Source: Caulobacterales bacterium
GTDB taxonomy: Bacteria > Pseudomonadota > Alphaproteobacteria > Caulobacterales > Caulobacteraceae
Direction: 5' to 3'
Assembly: GCA_019510435.1 (NCBI GenBank)
Contig: JAEKKJ010000009.1
Location: 248,001-312,000 of the forward strand
Length of the DNA stretch: 64,000 nt
Shown: one piece after another, positions 52,209 to 60,771 of the stretch
Layout: each line of letters opens with the position of its first letter
Position numbering within the stretch: position 1 is the stretch's first letter
Position numbers and translations under genes: made by a program
The notes under the pieces: generated by a model
Databases searched by the model: none
What the model was told of the DNA's origin: nothing
Seen by the model: the letters and a program-made list of their open reading frames with translations, nothing else

Positions 52209-53589
52209 CCTGGTCCCGACCAAGGTCATCGCCGAGGACGACGCCGTCTTCTTCCAGAAGCGCTGCCGCGAGCACGGCGTCCAGAAGACGCTGGTGGCCG
52301 ACGACCTCAGCTACTGGAAGTCCCAGCGCGACTGGCTGAAACCCGGCGACCGGCCGCTGGCCACCGCCACCCGCACCGAGCACGGCTGCCCCTACGACTG
52401 CGGCCTCTGCCCTGACCACGAGCAGCACTCGTGCCTGGCCATCGTCGAGGTCAATGAGGCCTGCAACCTCGCCTGCCCCGTCTGTTTCGCCGACAGCGCG
52501 GTGGGGCGCGGCGACCACCGGCCGCTGGCCGAGATCGAGGCCATGCTGGACGTCATTGTCGCGGCCGAGGGCGAGCCCGACCTGGTCCAGCTCTCCGGCG
52601 GCGAGCCGACCATCCACCCAGACTTCTGGGCGATCCTGGACGCGGCCAAGGCGCGGCCGATCCGGCACCTGATGATCAACACCAACGGCCTGCGCATCGC
52701 CCGTGAGCCCGGCTTCGCCGAGCGGCTGGCGACCTACATGCCGGGCCTGGAGGTCTATCTGCAGTTCGACAGCCTGCAGCGCGCGGCGCTGATGGAGCTG
52801 CGCGGCGCCGACCTCACCCGCGTGCGGACCCAGGCCCTGGAGGCGCTGGAGCGGGCCAACATCTCCACCACCCTGGTGGTGACCCTGAAGCGAGGCGTCA
52901 ACGACGCGGAGATCGCCGACATCGTTCGCTACGCCCTGGACTGGCGCTGCGTGCGCGGCGTCACCTTCCAGCCGATCCAGGACGCCGGCCGCAACGACGG
53001 CTTCGATCCCAAGCGCCATCGCATGGTGCTGACCCAGGTGCGCCGCGCGGTCGCCGAGGCGGGCGTCTTCGCCCTGGAAGACCTGATCCCCCTGCCCTGC
53101 AACCCCGACCAGATCTGCATCGGCTATGGCCTGCGGAGCGGGCGCGAGGTGCGGCCGGTGACGGCCATGCTGCCGCGGGAACTGTTCGTGGCCGCGGCGC
53201 CCAACACCGTCACCTTCGAGAGCTATCCGCAGCTGCGCGAAAAGGTGTTCGAGCTGCTGTCGCTCTCCACCGCCCAGGCCGACACCTCCGAGAAGCTGGC
53301 GTCCCTGCTCTGCTGCCTGCCCGAGGCCGCGGTGCCACAGGAGGTCGCCTACGAGAACACCTTCCGCGTGGTGATCAGCCAGTTCCTGGACCGCTTCAAC
53401 TTCGACCTCGGGACCGTCAAGCGCAGCTGCGTCCACTTCGTCCAACCCGACGGCCGCATCATCCCCTTCGACACCTACAACACCTTCTACCGGCCCGGCG
53501 CGGCCGGCGCGGATGCGCTGAAGCGGGGGCAGGCGCTCTACTGGGGCCTTGGGACCGCGAGGACCGGCGGCGTGAAGGCGCGACGCTGA
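52105..53589 (+). CDS. Radical SAM protein resembling tetraether synthase/MJ0619 family
   Basis: A 494-residue radical SAM enzyme with the cluster motif EACNLACPVC (CxxxCxxC) and SGGEPT. Before it is a cysteine-rich N-terminal part: CETCLSLVPTKVIAEDDAVF, RCREHGVQKTLVADD and GCPYDCGLCPDHEQHSCLAI. This order is what I recall for the MJ0619/Tes group, which includes enzymes joining lipid tails in archaea and possibly bacteria. The C-terminal part has SCVHF. The start ATG at 52105 overlaps the Lgt-like gene; GTG 52144 is an alternative. The substrate here is inferred, not shown. Confidence 0.85.
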   Translation: MDGSTTGPALPATVRKAAPYLFLGQTTSLCETCLSLVPTKVIAEDDAVFFQKRCREHGVQKTLVADDLSYWKSQRDWLKPGDRPLATATRTEHGCPYDCGLCPDHEQHSCLAIVEVNEACNLACPVCFADSAVGRGDHRPLAEIEAMLDVIVAAEGEPDLVQLSGGEPTIHPDFWAILDAAKARPIRHLMINTNGLRIAREPGFAERLATYMPGLEVYLQFDSLQRAALMELRGADLTRVRTQALEALERANISTTLVVTLKRGVNDAEIADIVRYALDWRCVRGVTFQPIQDAGRNDGFDPKRHRMVLTQVRRAVAEAGVFALEDLIPLPCNPDQICIGYGLRSGREVRPVTAMLPRELFVAAAPNTVTFESYPQLREKVFELLSLSTAQADTSEKLASLLCCLPEAAVPQEVAYENTFRVVISQFLDRFNFDLGTVKRSCVHFVQPDGRIIPFDTYNTFYRPGAAGADALKRGQALYWGLGTARTGGVKARR

Positions 53590-53762
53590 TGCTGGTCGGC
53601 GCCCTGATGGCGAGCGTCTGCGGGGCCTGTACGTTCAATGTCATGGGGTCGGACCAAGAGTTCGCTGGACTTGCGCCCTTCGTCGGGGGTGTTCCGACCG
53701 CCGTCGGCCTTTGGATGTTCGTCAGCGGACTGATCAAATATCTCGAGGCTCGAAAGCCATGA
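53589..53762 (+). CDS. Small membrane protein, N-truncated paralogue of the next gene
   Basis: A 57-residue product, MLVGALMASVCGACTFN..., ends KYLEARKP. It has two hydrophobic segments. It overlaps the radical SAM stop (TGATG) and the next ATG (ATGA). It resembles the next protein: GALMAxxCGxCT at the start, then GGxPTAxGxxxFVxG before the tail. It lacks the first 16 residues of that protein. Base composition is less biased to GC than its neighbours. Confidence 0.65.
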   Translation: MLVGALMASVCGACTFNVMGSDQEFAGLAPFVGGVPTAVGLWMFVSGLIKYLEARKP

Positions 53763-54046
53763 CCGACCTTCGCCCTAGCCCCGTCCAACGCTTCTTCGCC
53801 GGCCTCCTGATGGTGGTCGGCGCCTTGATGGCTGGGCTGTGCGGGCTCTGCACCGCGGTGTTCCTGGTGGACAGCGTCGTGGGCGGCGGCGGCGGCGAGC
53901 TCGGGGGCGGTGCGGGGCTGGCGGTGATGGCCCTGTTCATCGGCGGCATCCCGACGGCCATCGGCGTCGGCCTGTTCGTCGCCGGCCGCAGCCTGGCCCG
54001 CCCCGCGCGGCCGGTACCGCCCACCGATCCGGCCGCGTTCGACTAG
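53759..54046 (+). CDS. Small membrane protein, paralogue of preceding gene
   Basis: A 95-residue protein with a short cytoplasmic start, a first membrane segment (FFAGLLMVVGALMAGLCGLC), a glycine-rich loop (VVGGGGGELGGGAG) and a second segment (LFIGGIPTAIGVGLFVAG). It shares GALMAGLCGLCT and GGIPTAIGVGLFVAG with the 57-residue protein before it, so the pair arose by duplication. It overlaps that gene by ATGA and closes the operon. A partner role for the membrane enzymes upstream is inferred only. Confidence 0.75.
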   Translation: MTDLRPSPVQRFFAGLLMVVGALMAGLCGLCTAVFLVDSVVGGGGGELGGGAGLAVMALFIGGIPTAIGVGLFVAGRSLARPARPVPPTDPAAFD

Positions 54047-54320
54047 GGCAGATCCTACATATCCTGTTGATATTATTAAAACTCGTCATGGCCGGGCTTG
54101 GAAGCCTGCCCCGGGCGGGCCGCACAGCGGTGCGACGCGGGGGCCACCCACGAACACTGGCGTTGAAGGCTGCCCGCGGCGGCGCCCTGGCCCATCTTCA
54201 CGATCGGAGTTCATGGGTCACCGGCACAAGGCCGGTGATGACGAGCGACGAGAAGAGTTGAACTGTTCCCAATCCGCCGCGCCCTGGGCCGCAGCGCACG
54301 GTTGTGCTACGAAGCCGGCC

Positions 54321-54410
54321 ATGGTTCGCAAGGCCGCCAATCCGTCCGGCGCCACCGCCGCCACCCTCGCGGGGCGTCGGGACGGTGTCGTACGCGCGGT
54401 CGCACCCTAG
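54321..54410 (+). CDS. Possible 29-residue leader peptide
   Basis: The ORF MVRKAANPSGATAATLAGRR and eight further residues ends TAG at 54408-54410, ten bases before a terminator-like hairpin. Its position before the GNAT gene at 54507 would suit an attenuator, but there is no run of a single regulated amino acid codon. It has no clear ribosome site, so it may be chance. Confidence 0.25.
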   Translation: MVRKAANPSGATAATLAGRRDGVVRAVAP

Positions 54411-54421
54411 CCTTCCCTTCG

Positions 54422-54450
54422 AAGCCCCGCCGGTGCGGCCGGGGCTTTGC
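54422..54450 (+). terminator. Intrinsic terminator or attenuator-type hairpin
   Basis: AAGCCCCG at 54422-54429 pairs with CGGGGCTT at 54440-54447, with CCG/CGG inside, followed by TTGCG. It is the last structured element before the GNAT start at 54507. The 460-bp region 54047-54506 holds no other supported gene. Confidence 0.55.
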
Positions 54451-54506
54451 GAGATTTCAGGAAGGCGCCCCGGCCTCCGGCTTTTCCTCAGAAAGCGAGA
54501 CCGGAG

Positions 54507-55094
54507 ATGACTGAACCCACCACGCCGCCCGCGCAGGTCCCCCTGCCCCCGACGCCCATCCTCGAGACGGCCCGCCTGATCCTGCGCCCGCTGGAGGCGC
54601 GCGACGTGCCCGCGACCCAGCGGATCTTCCCGCGGTGGGAGGTGGTGCGCTACCTGCTGGACCGCGTGCCGTGGCCCTATCCGGCGGACGGGGCGGCGAC
54701 CAACTTCGCGGACTGCAAGGCCAAGCGCGCCCGTGGCGAGCAGCTCTACTGGGCCATTACCCTCAAGGGCGGCGACGACGAGCTGGTCGGCCGCATCGAC
54801 CTGCGCCCGGACGACGGCGACCACGAGATGCGTGGCTTCTGGCTCGACCCCCAGCTCGCCGGCCAGGGCCTGATGACCGAAGCGGCTGAGGCGGTGACCC
54901 GCTTCGCCTTCGAGGACCTCGGCTGGGACGAGCTCTGGGTCACCAACGCCGCGTCGAACCGCGCCTCCAGCCGGATCAAGGTCAAGCAGGGCTTCGAGCT
55001 TGTGGAGATCAGGGCGGGGCAGTTCGTCTTCGGCCCCGACGATCGCGAGGTCTGGCGCCTCACGCGAGCGGCCTGGCTGGCCCGCGGCGGCTGA
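54507..55094 (+). CDS. GNAT-family acetyltransferase (RimJ/RimL-like)
   Basis: The 195-residue protein begins in the RimJ/L pattern LETARLILRPLEARDVPATQ and has the acetyl-CoA loop region LDPQLAGQGLMTEAAEAVTRFAF with QGxG-type glycine positions. The segment VWRLTRAAWLARGG near the end replaces the usual tail. The ATG at 54507 follows GGAG. Expected activity is amino-group acetylation of a protein N-terminus or a small molecule; the substrate is unknown. Confidence 0.88.
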   Translation: MTEPTTPPAQVPLPPTPILETARLILRPLEARDVPATQRIFPRWEVVRYLLDRVPWPYPADGAATNFADCKAKRARGEQLYWAITLKGGDDELVGRIDLRPDDGDHEMRGFWLDPQLAGQGLMTEAAEAVTRFAFEDLGWDELWVTNAASNRASSRIKVKQGFELVEIRAGQFVFGPDDREVWRLTRAAWLARGG

Positions 55095-55103
55095 GTTGGG
55101 GCC

Positions 55104-56177
55104 TCAGGGCCGCGCCGCCCCCATGGCCAGGGCGCGCGCGGCCTTCACCTCGGTTGCCACCTTCGGCAGGCGGTGGCGCTCGAAGAAGATCCCGTAGAGG
55201 CCGCTCTTGCGGTCGATCCAGGGATAGGTCCCGAAGGCCCCGGGGCTGGAGACCAGGGTGCAGCGCCCGTCCGCATCCCAGGCCTCGCACCAGTTGCCCA
55301 GGGCATAGCCGATCCCGCGCCCGCCCCCGTCCACGCCGGGCGGCAGCCAGGCCATCTTCGCGCCGCCCGTCTGCAGCCGCTCCATCTCCTCCACCGCCGT
55401 GCGCGACAGGACCTGGCGGCCCTCGAACCGTCCGTCCCCGGCCAGCATGGTCAGGAACTTCAGATAGTCCGAGGCGCTGGTCACCACCCCGCCCTGCAGC
55501 AGCGGGTTGGTGGTCTCGGCGGCCGGGACCTGCGGCTCGCGCAGGCTGGTCCAGCGCGTATGGGTGAGGCCGAGCGGGCGGGCGATCCGCGCCGCGAACA
55601 GGTCCGCCCAGCGCTGTCCGGTCGCCGCTTCCGCGAGGGCGCCCACGACCTGGAAGCCCGGGCCGCCATATTTGAAGATCGTTCCCGGCGGGTCCTCCAG
55701 CGGCCGCGCCGCCGCCTGGGCCGCGGACTCCGCCAGGGTCATCCGCGCGCCCTGGCGCAGGTCCAGCCCATTGCTGACGATGCTGCCCATGCCGCCGGTC
55801 TGGGCCAGCAGCTGGCGCAGGGTGATCGTCCCGGCTGCGCCCTGGAACTGGGGCAGGCGCTTGCCGATCGGCTCGTCCAGCGCCAGATGCCCGTCGTCCA
55901 CCAGGCTCATGGCCACGGCGGCGGTCATCCACTTCGACGCCGAGGCCACCGGCAGCTCGGCGTCGGGCGCGATATCGCCGGCGTCCACCCGGTAGAGCTG
56001 GCGGCCGTCTTTCATCACCACCGCAGTGACCCCCGGGGCGCCCTTGGCGACGATCGCCTCAACCGCCGCCGCGAACCCGGGCGGCGGCGTCCCGGTGATG
56101 CGCGTCTCGGCGGACGCGGCCGCCGGCGCGAGGGCGAGCGCGCCGGCCAGGGCCAGGATCAGGAACTTGCGGCTCAC
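55104..56177 (-). CDS. Beta-lactamase-family (class C-like) serine hydrolase
   Basis: The 357-residue exported protein has a signal peptide (FLILALAGALALAPAAASA), the SxxK motif in VASASKWMTAAVAM, a YxN-like motif in IFKYGGPGFQVVG (Y-G-G) and PLGLTHTRW. Such proteins act as esterases or penicillin-recognising hydrolases, not necessarily as beta-lactamases. GTG start at 56177 with GGAGG upstream. The second catalytic motif normally YxN/S is altered, so true beta-lactamase activity is less likely. Confidence 0.85.
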   Translation of the reverse strand: MSRKFLILALAGALALAPAAASAETRITGTPPPGFAAAVEAIVAKGAPGVTAVVMKDGRQLYRVDAGDIAPDAELPVASASKWMTAAVAMSLVDDGHLALDEPIGKRLPQFQGAAGTITLRQLLAQTGGMGSIVSNGLDLRQGARMTLAESAAQAAARPLEDPPGTIFKYGGPGFQVVGALAEAATGQRWADLFAARIARPLGLTHTRWTSLREPQVPAAETTNPLLQGGVVTSASDYLKFLTMLAGDGRFEGRQVLSRTAVEEMERLQTGGAKMAWLPPGVDGGGRGIGYALGNWCEAWDADGRCTLVSSPGAFGTYPWIDRKSGLYGIFFERHRLPKVATEVKAARALAMGAARP

Positions 56178-56317
56178 GGCGTCGCGCCTCCGGACAATGT
56201 GCCCGTCCTGCGTCGCACCGGTCTGTGAACCGCAGTTTGCAGAAAGGCGCCTTGGGCCATGGCGCGCAGCCATGTCCGGATAGCCCTCGTGCAGAGCTGC
56301 GCGCCCTATTCGGCGTC

Positions 56318-57394
56318 CTAGGCGGCGGCGCGCTTTTCCGCGGCGCCTTCGATGCGGGCGCGGGCGATCTCGTTGGCGACCTCGTGGGTCGGGCGGCGCT
56401 CGCGCTGGGCCTGGTCCAGCACCTCCTCCAGCGTCTGGGCCAGCCGGTCCAGCTTCTCGTCGACCCAGGCCGGATCGAAGGCTTCGCCGCGGTCCAGGGC
56501 GCGGATCTCGCCGGCGACGTTGATGATGCCGCCGCCGTTGATCACATAGTCCGGGGCATAGAGGACGCCGCGGTTGAACAGCTCGCGTCCGGCCTCGGCG
56601 TCGGCGAGCTGGTTGTTGGCGCCGCCCGCGATCACCTTGGCGCGGATCCGCGGCAGGGTGTCGAGGCTGACCGCCCCGCCCAGGGCGCAGGGGGCGAAGA
56701 CGTCGCAGTCCACGTCGAAGATCGCGTTCGGCGCGACGATCTCGGCGCCGGTCGCGGCCGCCACGCGGGCCAGGGCCTCGGTGTTGACGTCGGTCAGGAT
56801 CAGCCGCGCACCCGCCGCGTGCAGCTTCTCGGCGAGATAGGCGCCCACATGGCCCACGCCCTGGATCGCCACGCGCACGCCGTCGAGGTCACGATTGTAG
56901 GCGCGCTGCACGCACAGCCGCACGCCGCGGAATACGCCCTCGGCGGTCACCGGGCTGGGGTCTCCAGACGCCGCCGGATGCCCCTCCAGGCCCGCCACAT
57001 AGTAGGTGTTCTTGCGGGCGTGCATCAGGTCGGTCGGCGAGACGCCCACGTCCTCGGCGGTCCAATACTTGCCGCCGACGTCCTGCACGGCCCGGCCGAA
57101 GGCCTCGAACAGGGCCGGCGTCTTCTGGGTGCGGGCGTCGCCGATGATCACGCTCTTGCCGCCGCCCAGGTCCAGGTCGGCCATGGCGTTCTTGTAGGAC
57201 ATGGCCCGCGAGAGCTTCAGCGCGTCCTCCAGCGCCGCTTCCGAGCTGGGATAGGGCCACATGCGGCAGCCGCCGGCCGCAGGGCCGCGGGCCGTCGAGT
57301 GCACGGCGATGATGCACTTCAGCCCGGACTTCTCGTCGGCGAAGGCGTGGACGCCTTCATGACCCTCGAAGGCCGGGGAATCGAACAAGGTCAT
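56318..57394 (-). CDS. Leucine/phenylalanine/valine-type amino acid dehydrogenase
   Basis: The 358-residue NAD-dependent enzyme oxidatively deaminates branched or aromatic amino acids. The catalytic lysine lies in ARGPAAGGCRMWPY...SYKNAMADLDLGGGKSVIIGD, with LDLGGGK matching the family motif. The Rossmann motif is GVRVAIQGVGHVGAYLAEKL, and a second asparagine-containing stretch is NQLADAEAGRELFNRGVLYAPDYVINGGGIINVAGE (positions 265-300). Leucine dehydrogenase is the most likely specificity. It is monocistronic. Confidence 0.93.
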   Translation of the reverse strand: MTLFDSPAFEGHEGVHAFADEKSGLKCIIAVHSTARGPAAGGCRMWPYPSSEAALEDALKLSRAMSYKNAMADLDLGGGKSVIIGDARTQKTPALFEAFGRAVQDVGGKYWTAEDVGVSPTDLMHARKNTYYVAGLEGHPAASGDPSPVTAEGVFRGVRLCVQRAYNRDLDGVRVAIQGVGHVGAYLAEKLHAAGARLILTDVNTEALARVAAATGAEIVAPNAIFDVDCDVFAPCALGGAVSLDTLPRIRAKVIAGGANNQLADAEAGRELFNRGVLYAPDYVINGGGIINVAGEIRALDRGEAFDPAWVDEKLDRLAQTLEEVLDQAQRERRPTHEVANEIARARIEGAAEKRAAA

Positions 57395-57454
57395 GCCGTG
57401 AACTCTGTGGCTTTGGGGAGGAATTTCGCTGCAAATACGCTCTGAGAGGGCATA

Positions 57455-58471
57455 TCACAACCCCGCGGAATGGCGGCCTGAGGCCTGGTGCGGCGGCGCG
57501 CCGGGGATCGGCGGCGCCCCCGACGGCAGCGGCGCCTCGGGGTCGCGCAGGAAGGCCAGGACGTCGTCCATCACGATCGGACCTTCGTGGTCGCGGGTGA
57601 GCAAATGGTGTCCGGCCGCGTAGTAGGCGGTGCGGTCCTGCGGCTTCAGATGCTTCACCGCCGCGAAGGCCGCCTTCTTGGGGATGATGTCGTCGTGCGC
57701 CCCATAGAGGTAGAGCGTCGGCACATGGTCGTCGCCTACGGCCCGCGCGGCGTGGTCCATCAGCTTGACCAGCCCATATAGCGTGTCCGACCGCGCGCCC
57801 CAGATCATCAGCGGATCGCGCCCCATGGCGATCAGCTCCTCGCGGTTGTCGGTGGGGTAGATGTGCTCGGTGAGCCAGCGCGGCGGCGTATAGACCTTGG
57901 CGGCCGTGAAGTTGGCGGCCATCCACAGCAGTGTCTTGTTGGGCAGCGGCTGGCTGTGGAAGCCCCACACCCCCGGCGACAACAGCACCAGCCGGTCGGC
58001 GGCCGGCGGTCGGTCGCTCGCGAAGGCCTCGGCGGCCACCGAGCCGCCCATGCTCTCGCCGGCCACAGCGATCAGGGCGTGCGGATACTTCGCCCGCGCC
58101 AGCGCCACCACGGTGCGCAGGTCCTCGACCATCAGGTCCTCGCCGGCCCAGACGCCGCGCAGGGGTGAGCGGCCGAACCCGCGCTGGTCATAGGCGATGG
58201 TGGTGACGCCCGCCGCGGCCCAGTGCGGGGCGGCCAGGTGGAAGGCGTTGGCGTAGTCGTTCATGCCGTGCACGCCCACGACCACGGCCCAGGGCTCGCC
58301 CTTGGCCTCCCAGGTCATCAGGCCCAGGCGCGCGCCGTCGAAGCTGACCACCCCGTCCGCCTCGAAGTGCGGCCCGCGGAACCCGGGCGGCGGCGAGAGG
58401 GCCGCCTGCTGCAGCATCGGCGCGCAGGCCGACAGCGTCAGCAGCAGCAGGAGAAGGACGAGGCGGCGCAT
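57455..58471 (-). CDS. Alpha/beta hydrolase lipoprotein (monoacylglycerol lipase-like)
   Basis: The 338-residue protein begins with a lipoprotein signal (MRRLVLLLLLLTLSACAP), so it is anchored in the membrane. The hydrolase fold shows VVVGVHGMNDYANAF, the nucleophile in VAGESMGGSVAAEAFA, the aspartate region YGAHDDIIP and the histidine in YYAAGHHLLTRD. It is related to lysophospholipases/monoacylglycerol lipases. The Pro/Gly-rich tail beyond about residue 305 is unlikely to be part of the fold. Confidence 0.9.
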   Translation of the reverse strand: MRRLVLLLLLLTLSACAPMLQQAALSPPPGFRGPHFEADGVVSFDGARLGLMTWEAKGEPWAVVVGVHGMNDYANAFHLAAPHWAAAGVTTIAYDQRGFGRSPLRGVWAGEDLMVEDLRTVVALARAKYPHALIAVAGESMGGSVAAEAFASDRPPAADRLVLLSPGVWGFHSQPLPNKTLLWMAANFTAAKVYTPPRWLTEHIYPTDNREELIAMGRDPLMIWGARSDTLYGLVKLMDHAARAVGDDHVPTLYLYGAHDDIIPKKAAFAAVKHLKPQDRTAYYAAGHHLLTRDHEGPIVMDDVLAFLRDPEAPLPSGAPPIPGAPPHQASGRHSAGL

Positions 58472-58543
58472 GTCGGCCCTGACCCTAGCAACCGCCGATT
58501 AACGGCGCACCAGCGCGGAGGCTGCGTGCGCCGTCTCGGGACC

Positions 58544-59185
58544 TTAGGCGCCGAGCAGCGCCTTCTCCTGCGCCACCACCTCGGCGAACGACGGCCGCGC
58601 CAGGATGCCGGCGAGATAGGCGGCCGTCTTGGGATGGGTGGCCGCGTCCACCGCGCACTGGGCGTGGGCCATGGTGGCGAAGGGGCTGGCGACCGCGATG
58701 TCGGCCAGGGTGAAGCGGTCCTCCACCAGGTAGCCCGACGCCGGAAGGATCCCCTCCAGATAGTCCACCAGCCGCGGGAACTCCGTCCGCTGGGCCTCGT
58801 CGGCGGCGCCCAGGTCGCCCGGCTTGCCGAAGAAGCGCGGGGAGACCACGCGGTTGAAGAAGATCTTGCCGCCGCAGGCCGCCACGATGGTGTCGCCGAA
58901 CTCCTCGTACCAGATGGTCCGGGCGCGCGCCTGGGGGTCGGTGGGGATCAGGTTGGGCTGCGGCTGCAGCGCGTCGATGTAGGTGATGATCGCCGTGGAG
59001 TCCGGGATGGTGAAGTCGCCGTCCCGCATGGCCGGCATCTTGCCGAACGGGCTGGCGCGCAGGAACTCGGCGGTGGGGCCGGAGGGGTCGCGCGGCGCGC
59101 GGAGTTCAAAGTCGGCGCCCTTCTCCCGGGCGAACACGACGGTCTTGCGCACGAACGGCGACAGGGTGGAGCCGTAGATGATCAT
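58544..59185 (-). CDS. Glutathione S-transferase
   Basis: The 213-residue protein has the thioredoxin-fold N-terminal domain (IIYGSTLSPFVRKTVVFARE, FGKMPAMRDGDFTIPDSTAI with the cis-proline region) and the alpha-helical C-terminal domain with YLVEDRFTLADIAVASPFA. The serine/threonine in STLSPF is the likely catalytic side chain. It overlaps the DUF3253 gene by 4 bp and lies in the same direction as the acyl-CoA dehydrogenase before it. Confidence 0.9.
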   Translation of the reverse strand: MIIYGSTLSPFVRKTVVFAREKGADFELRAPRDPSGPTAEFLRASPFGKMPAMRDGDFTIPDSTAIITYIDALQPQPNLIPTDPQARARTIWYEEFGDTIVAACGGKIFFNRVVSPRFFGKPGDLGAADEAQRTEFPRLVDYLEGILPASGYLVEDRFTLADIAVASPFATMAHAQCAVDAATHPKTAAYLAGILARPSFAEVVAQEKALLGA

Positions 59186-59511
59186 GGCGCGTCTTCCTCC
59201 TGGGCGGGCGCGTCCGGCAGGCGCAGCCGGTAGACGCCCTTGAATGTGTCCGGATCGGCCGGCTTGCCGTGGCGGGTGATCACCAGGCGGCCGGCCCTGG
59301 CCAAGCCTATCGCGGTTGCGCGCACACGCCCAAGCCCGCGCCGCCAGCCGTCCGGATCGATCGCGCGGGCGACGTCCTCCGGCGAGACCGACTTGCCGGC
59401 CGGCAGCTTGGCCAAGAGCGCGAAGATGGTCGTCGCGACGGGGTCATTGCCCATCGGGTCGTTGCGCGGGGGATCGTCGGGCGCGGCGTCGTTGGCGGGA
59501 GGCTCGCTCAT
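59182..59511 (-). CDS. DUF3253-family protein
   Basis: The 109-residue product contains ATTIFALLAKLPAGKSVSPEDVARAIDPDGWR and RVRATAIGLARAGRLVITRHGKP (positions 25-95), matching my memory of the small winged-helix-like DUF3253 family, whose function is unknown. A proline/aspartate-rich lead precedes it. It lies 4 bp after the acyl-CoA dehydrogenase stop and overlaps the GST start, so three genes likely share a transcript. Confidence 0.8.
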   Translation of the reverse strand: MSEPPANDAAPDDPPRNDPMGNDPVATTIFALLAKLPAGKSVSPEDVARAIDPDGWRRGLGRVRATAIGLARAGRLVITRHGKPADPDTFKGVYRLRLPDAPAQEEDAP

Positions 59512-59514
59512 GGC

Positions 59515-60663
59515 TCAGCCGCCCCGCTTCAGGGTCTCGCGGGCGATGATCACCTGCTGGATCTGGCTGGTGCCCTCGTAGATCCGGAAGATGCGCACGT
59601 CGCGGTAGAAGCGCTCGATGCCGTATTCGGCGATGTAGCCGGCGCCGCCGAAGATCTGCACCGCCCGGTCGGCCACCCGGCCCACCATCTCGGAGGCGAA
59701 ATACTTGGCCGCCGCGGCCTCCATGGTGACCGGCTGACCGGTGTCACGCTTGCGGGCGGTCTCCAGGGTCAGCGCCCTGGCCGCCAGGCTCTCGGTCTTG
59801 GAGTCGGCGATCATGGCCTGGATCAGCTGGAACTGGCTCAGCGCCTGGCCGAACTGCTTGCGGTCGGAGGCGTAGGCCACGCAGTCGGCGATCAGCCGCT
59901 CAGCGACGCCGATGCAGACCGAGGAGATGTGCAGGCGCCCGCGGTCCAGCACCTGCATGGCCACCTTGAAGCCCTCGCCCTCGGCGCCGATGCGGTTTTC
60001 CGCGGGCACACGGACGTTGTCGAAGTTCACGTCGCAGATGTGGGCCCCCTGCTGACCCATCTTCTTCTCGGGTTTGCCGACCGAGAGCCCGGGCGAGCTG
60101 CGCTCCACCAGAAAGGCCGAGACCCCGCCGCCCCCAGGCTTGCTGGGATCGGTCCGCGCCATCACCGTGAAGACGTCGGCCTTGTTGGCGTTGGTGATGA
60201 ACCGCTTGGAGCCGTTCAGCACATAGTGGTCGCCATCACGCACCGCGCGCGTCTGCACAGCGGCGCTGTCGGAGCCCGCCTCCGGCTCGGTCAGGGCGAA
60301 GGAGGTGATGATCTCGCCGGACGCGATGCCGGGCAGGTACTTCTCCTTCTGGGCCTCAGTCCCGAACATCACCAGCGCCTGGCTGCCGATCCCGACATTG
60401 GTGCCGAAGGCCGAGCGGAAGGCCGGGCTGGTGCGGCCCAGCTCGATGCCCACCAGGCACTCGTCCTCCATGGAGAGGTCCAACCCGCCATAGGCCTCGG
60501 GGATCGACAGGCTGTAGAGGCCCAGGGCCTTCATCTCGTCCAGCACGTCCTGGGGGATCGCATCGTCCTCGGAGACCTTGGCCTCCAACGGGCGCAGGCG
60601 CTCGGTGACGAAGCGGCGGACGGTGTCGATCAGCTGGTCGCGGGTCTCGGCGTCGAGCGCCAT
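59515..60663 (-). CDS. Acyl-CoA dehydrogenase
   Basis: The 382-residue flavoenzyme catalyses alpha,beta-dehydrogenation of acyl-CoA in fatty or branched-chain oxidation. Features: ALTEPEAGSDSAAVQTRAVR and NGSKRFITNAN in the middle domain, the C-terminal helical bundle RKQFGQALSQFQLIQ, MIADSKTESLAARAL and QIFGGAGYIAEYGIERF, and the catalytic glutamate in IYEGTSQIQQ. The start is ATG 60663; longer frames upstream cover the thioesterase region on the other strand and are not real. Specificity for short or branched substrates is not determined. Confidence 0.96.
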   Translation of the reverse strand: MALDAETRDQLIDTVRRFVTERLRPLEAKVSEDDAIPQDVLDEMKALGLYSLSIPEAYGGLDLSMEDECLVGIELGRTSPAFRSAFGTNVGIGSQALVMFGTEAQKEKYLPGIASGEIITSFALTEPEAGSDSAAVQTRAVRDGDHYVLNGSKRFITNANKADVFTVMARTDPSKPGGGGVSAFLVERSSPGLSVGKPEKKMGQQGAHICDVNFDNVRVPAENRIGAEGEGFKVAMQVLDRGRLHISSVCIGVAERLIADCVAYASDRKQFGQALSQFQLIQAMIADSKTESLAARALTLETARKRDTGQPVTMEAAAAKYFASEMVGRVADRAVQIFGGAGYIAEYGIERFYRDVRIFRIYEGTSQIQQVIIARETLKRGG

Positions 60664-60771
60664 GCGGTGTCCCTCCCCTGAAGCCGCGCCAGGGCCGTTT
60701 GCGGTCCGGCCTTGCGCAGGGCCTTCCCGATAGGCTGTAAGCAGACCGGGAAACAAGACTGGCGAGGCAGG

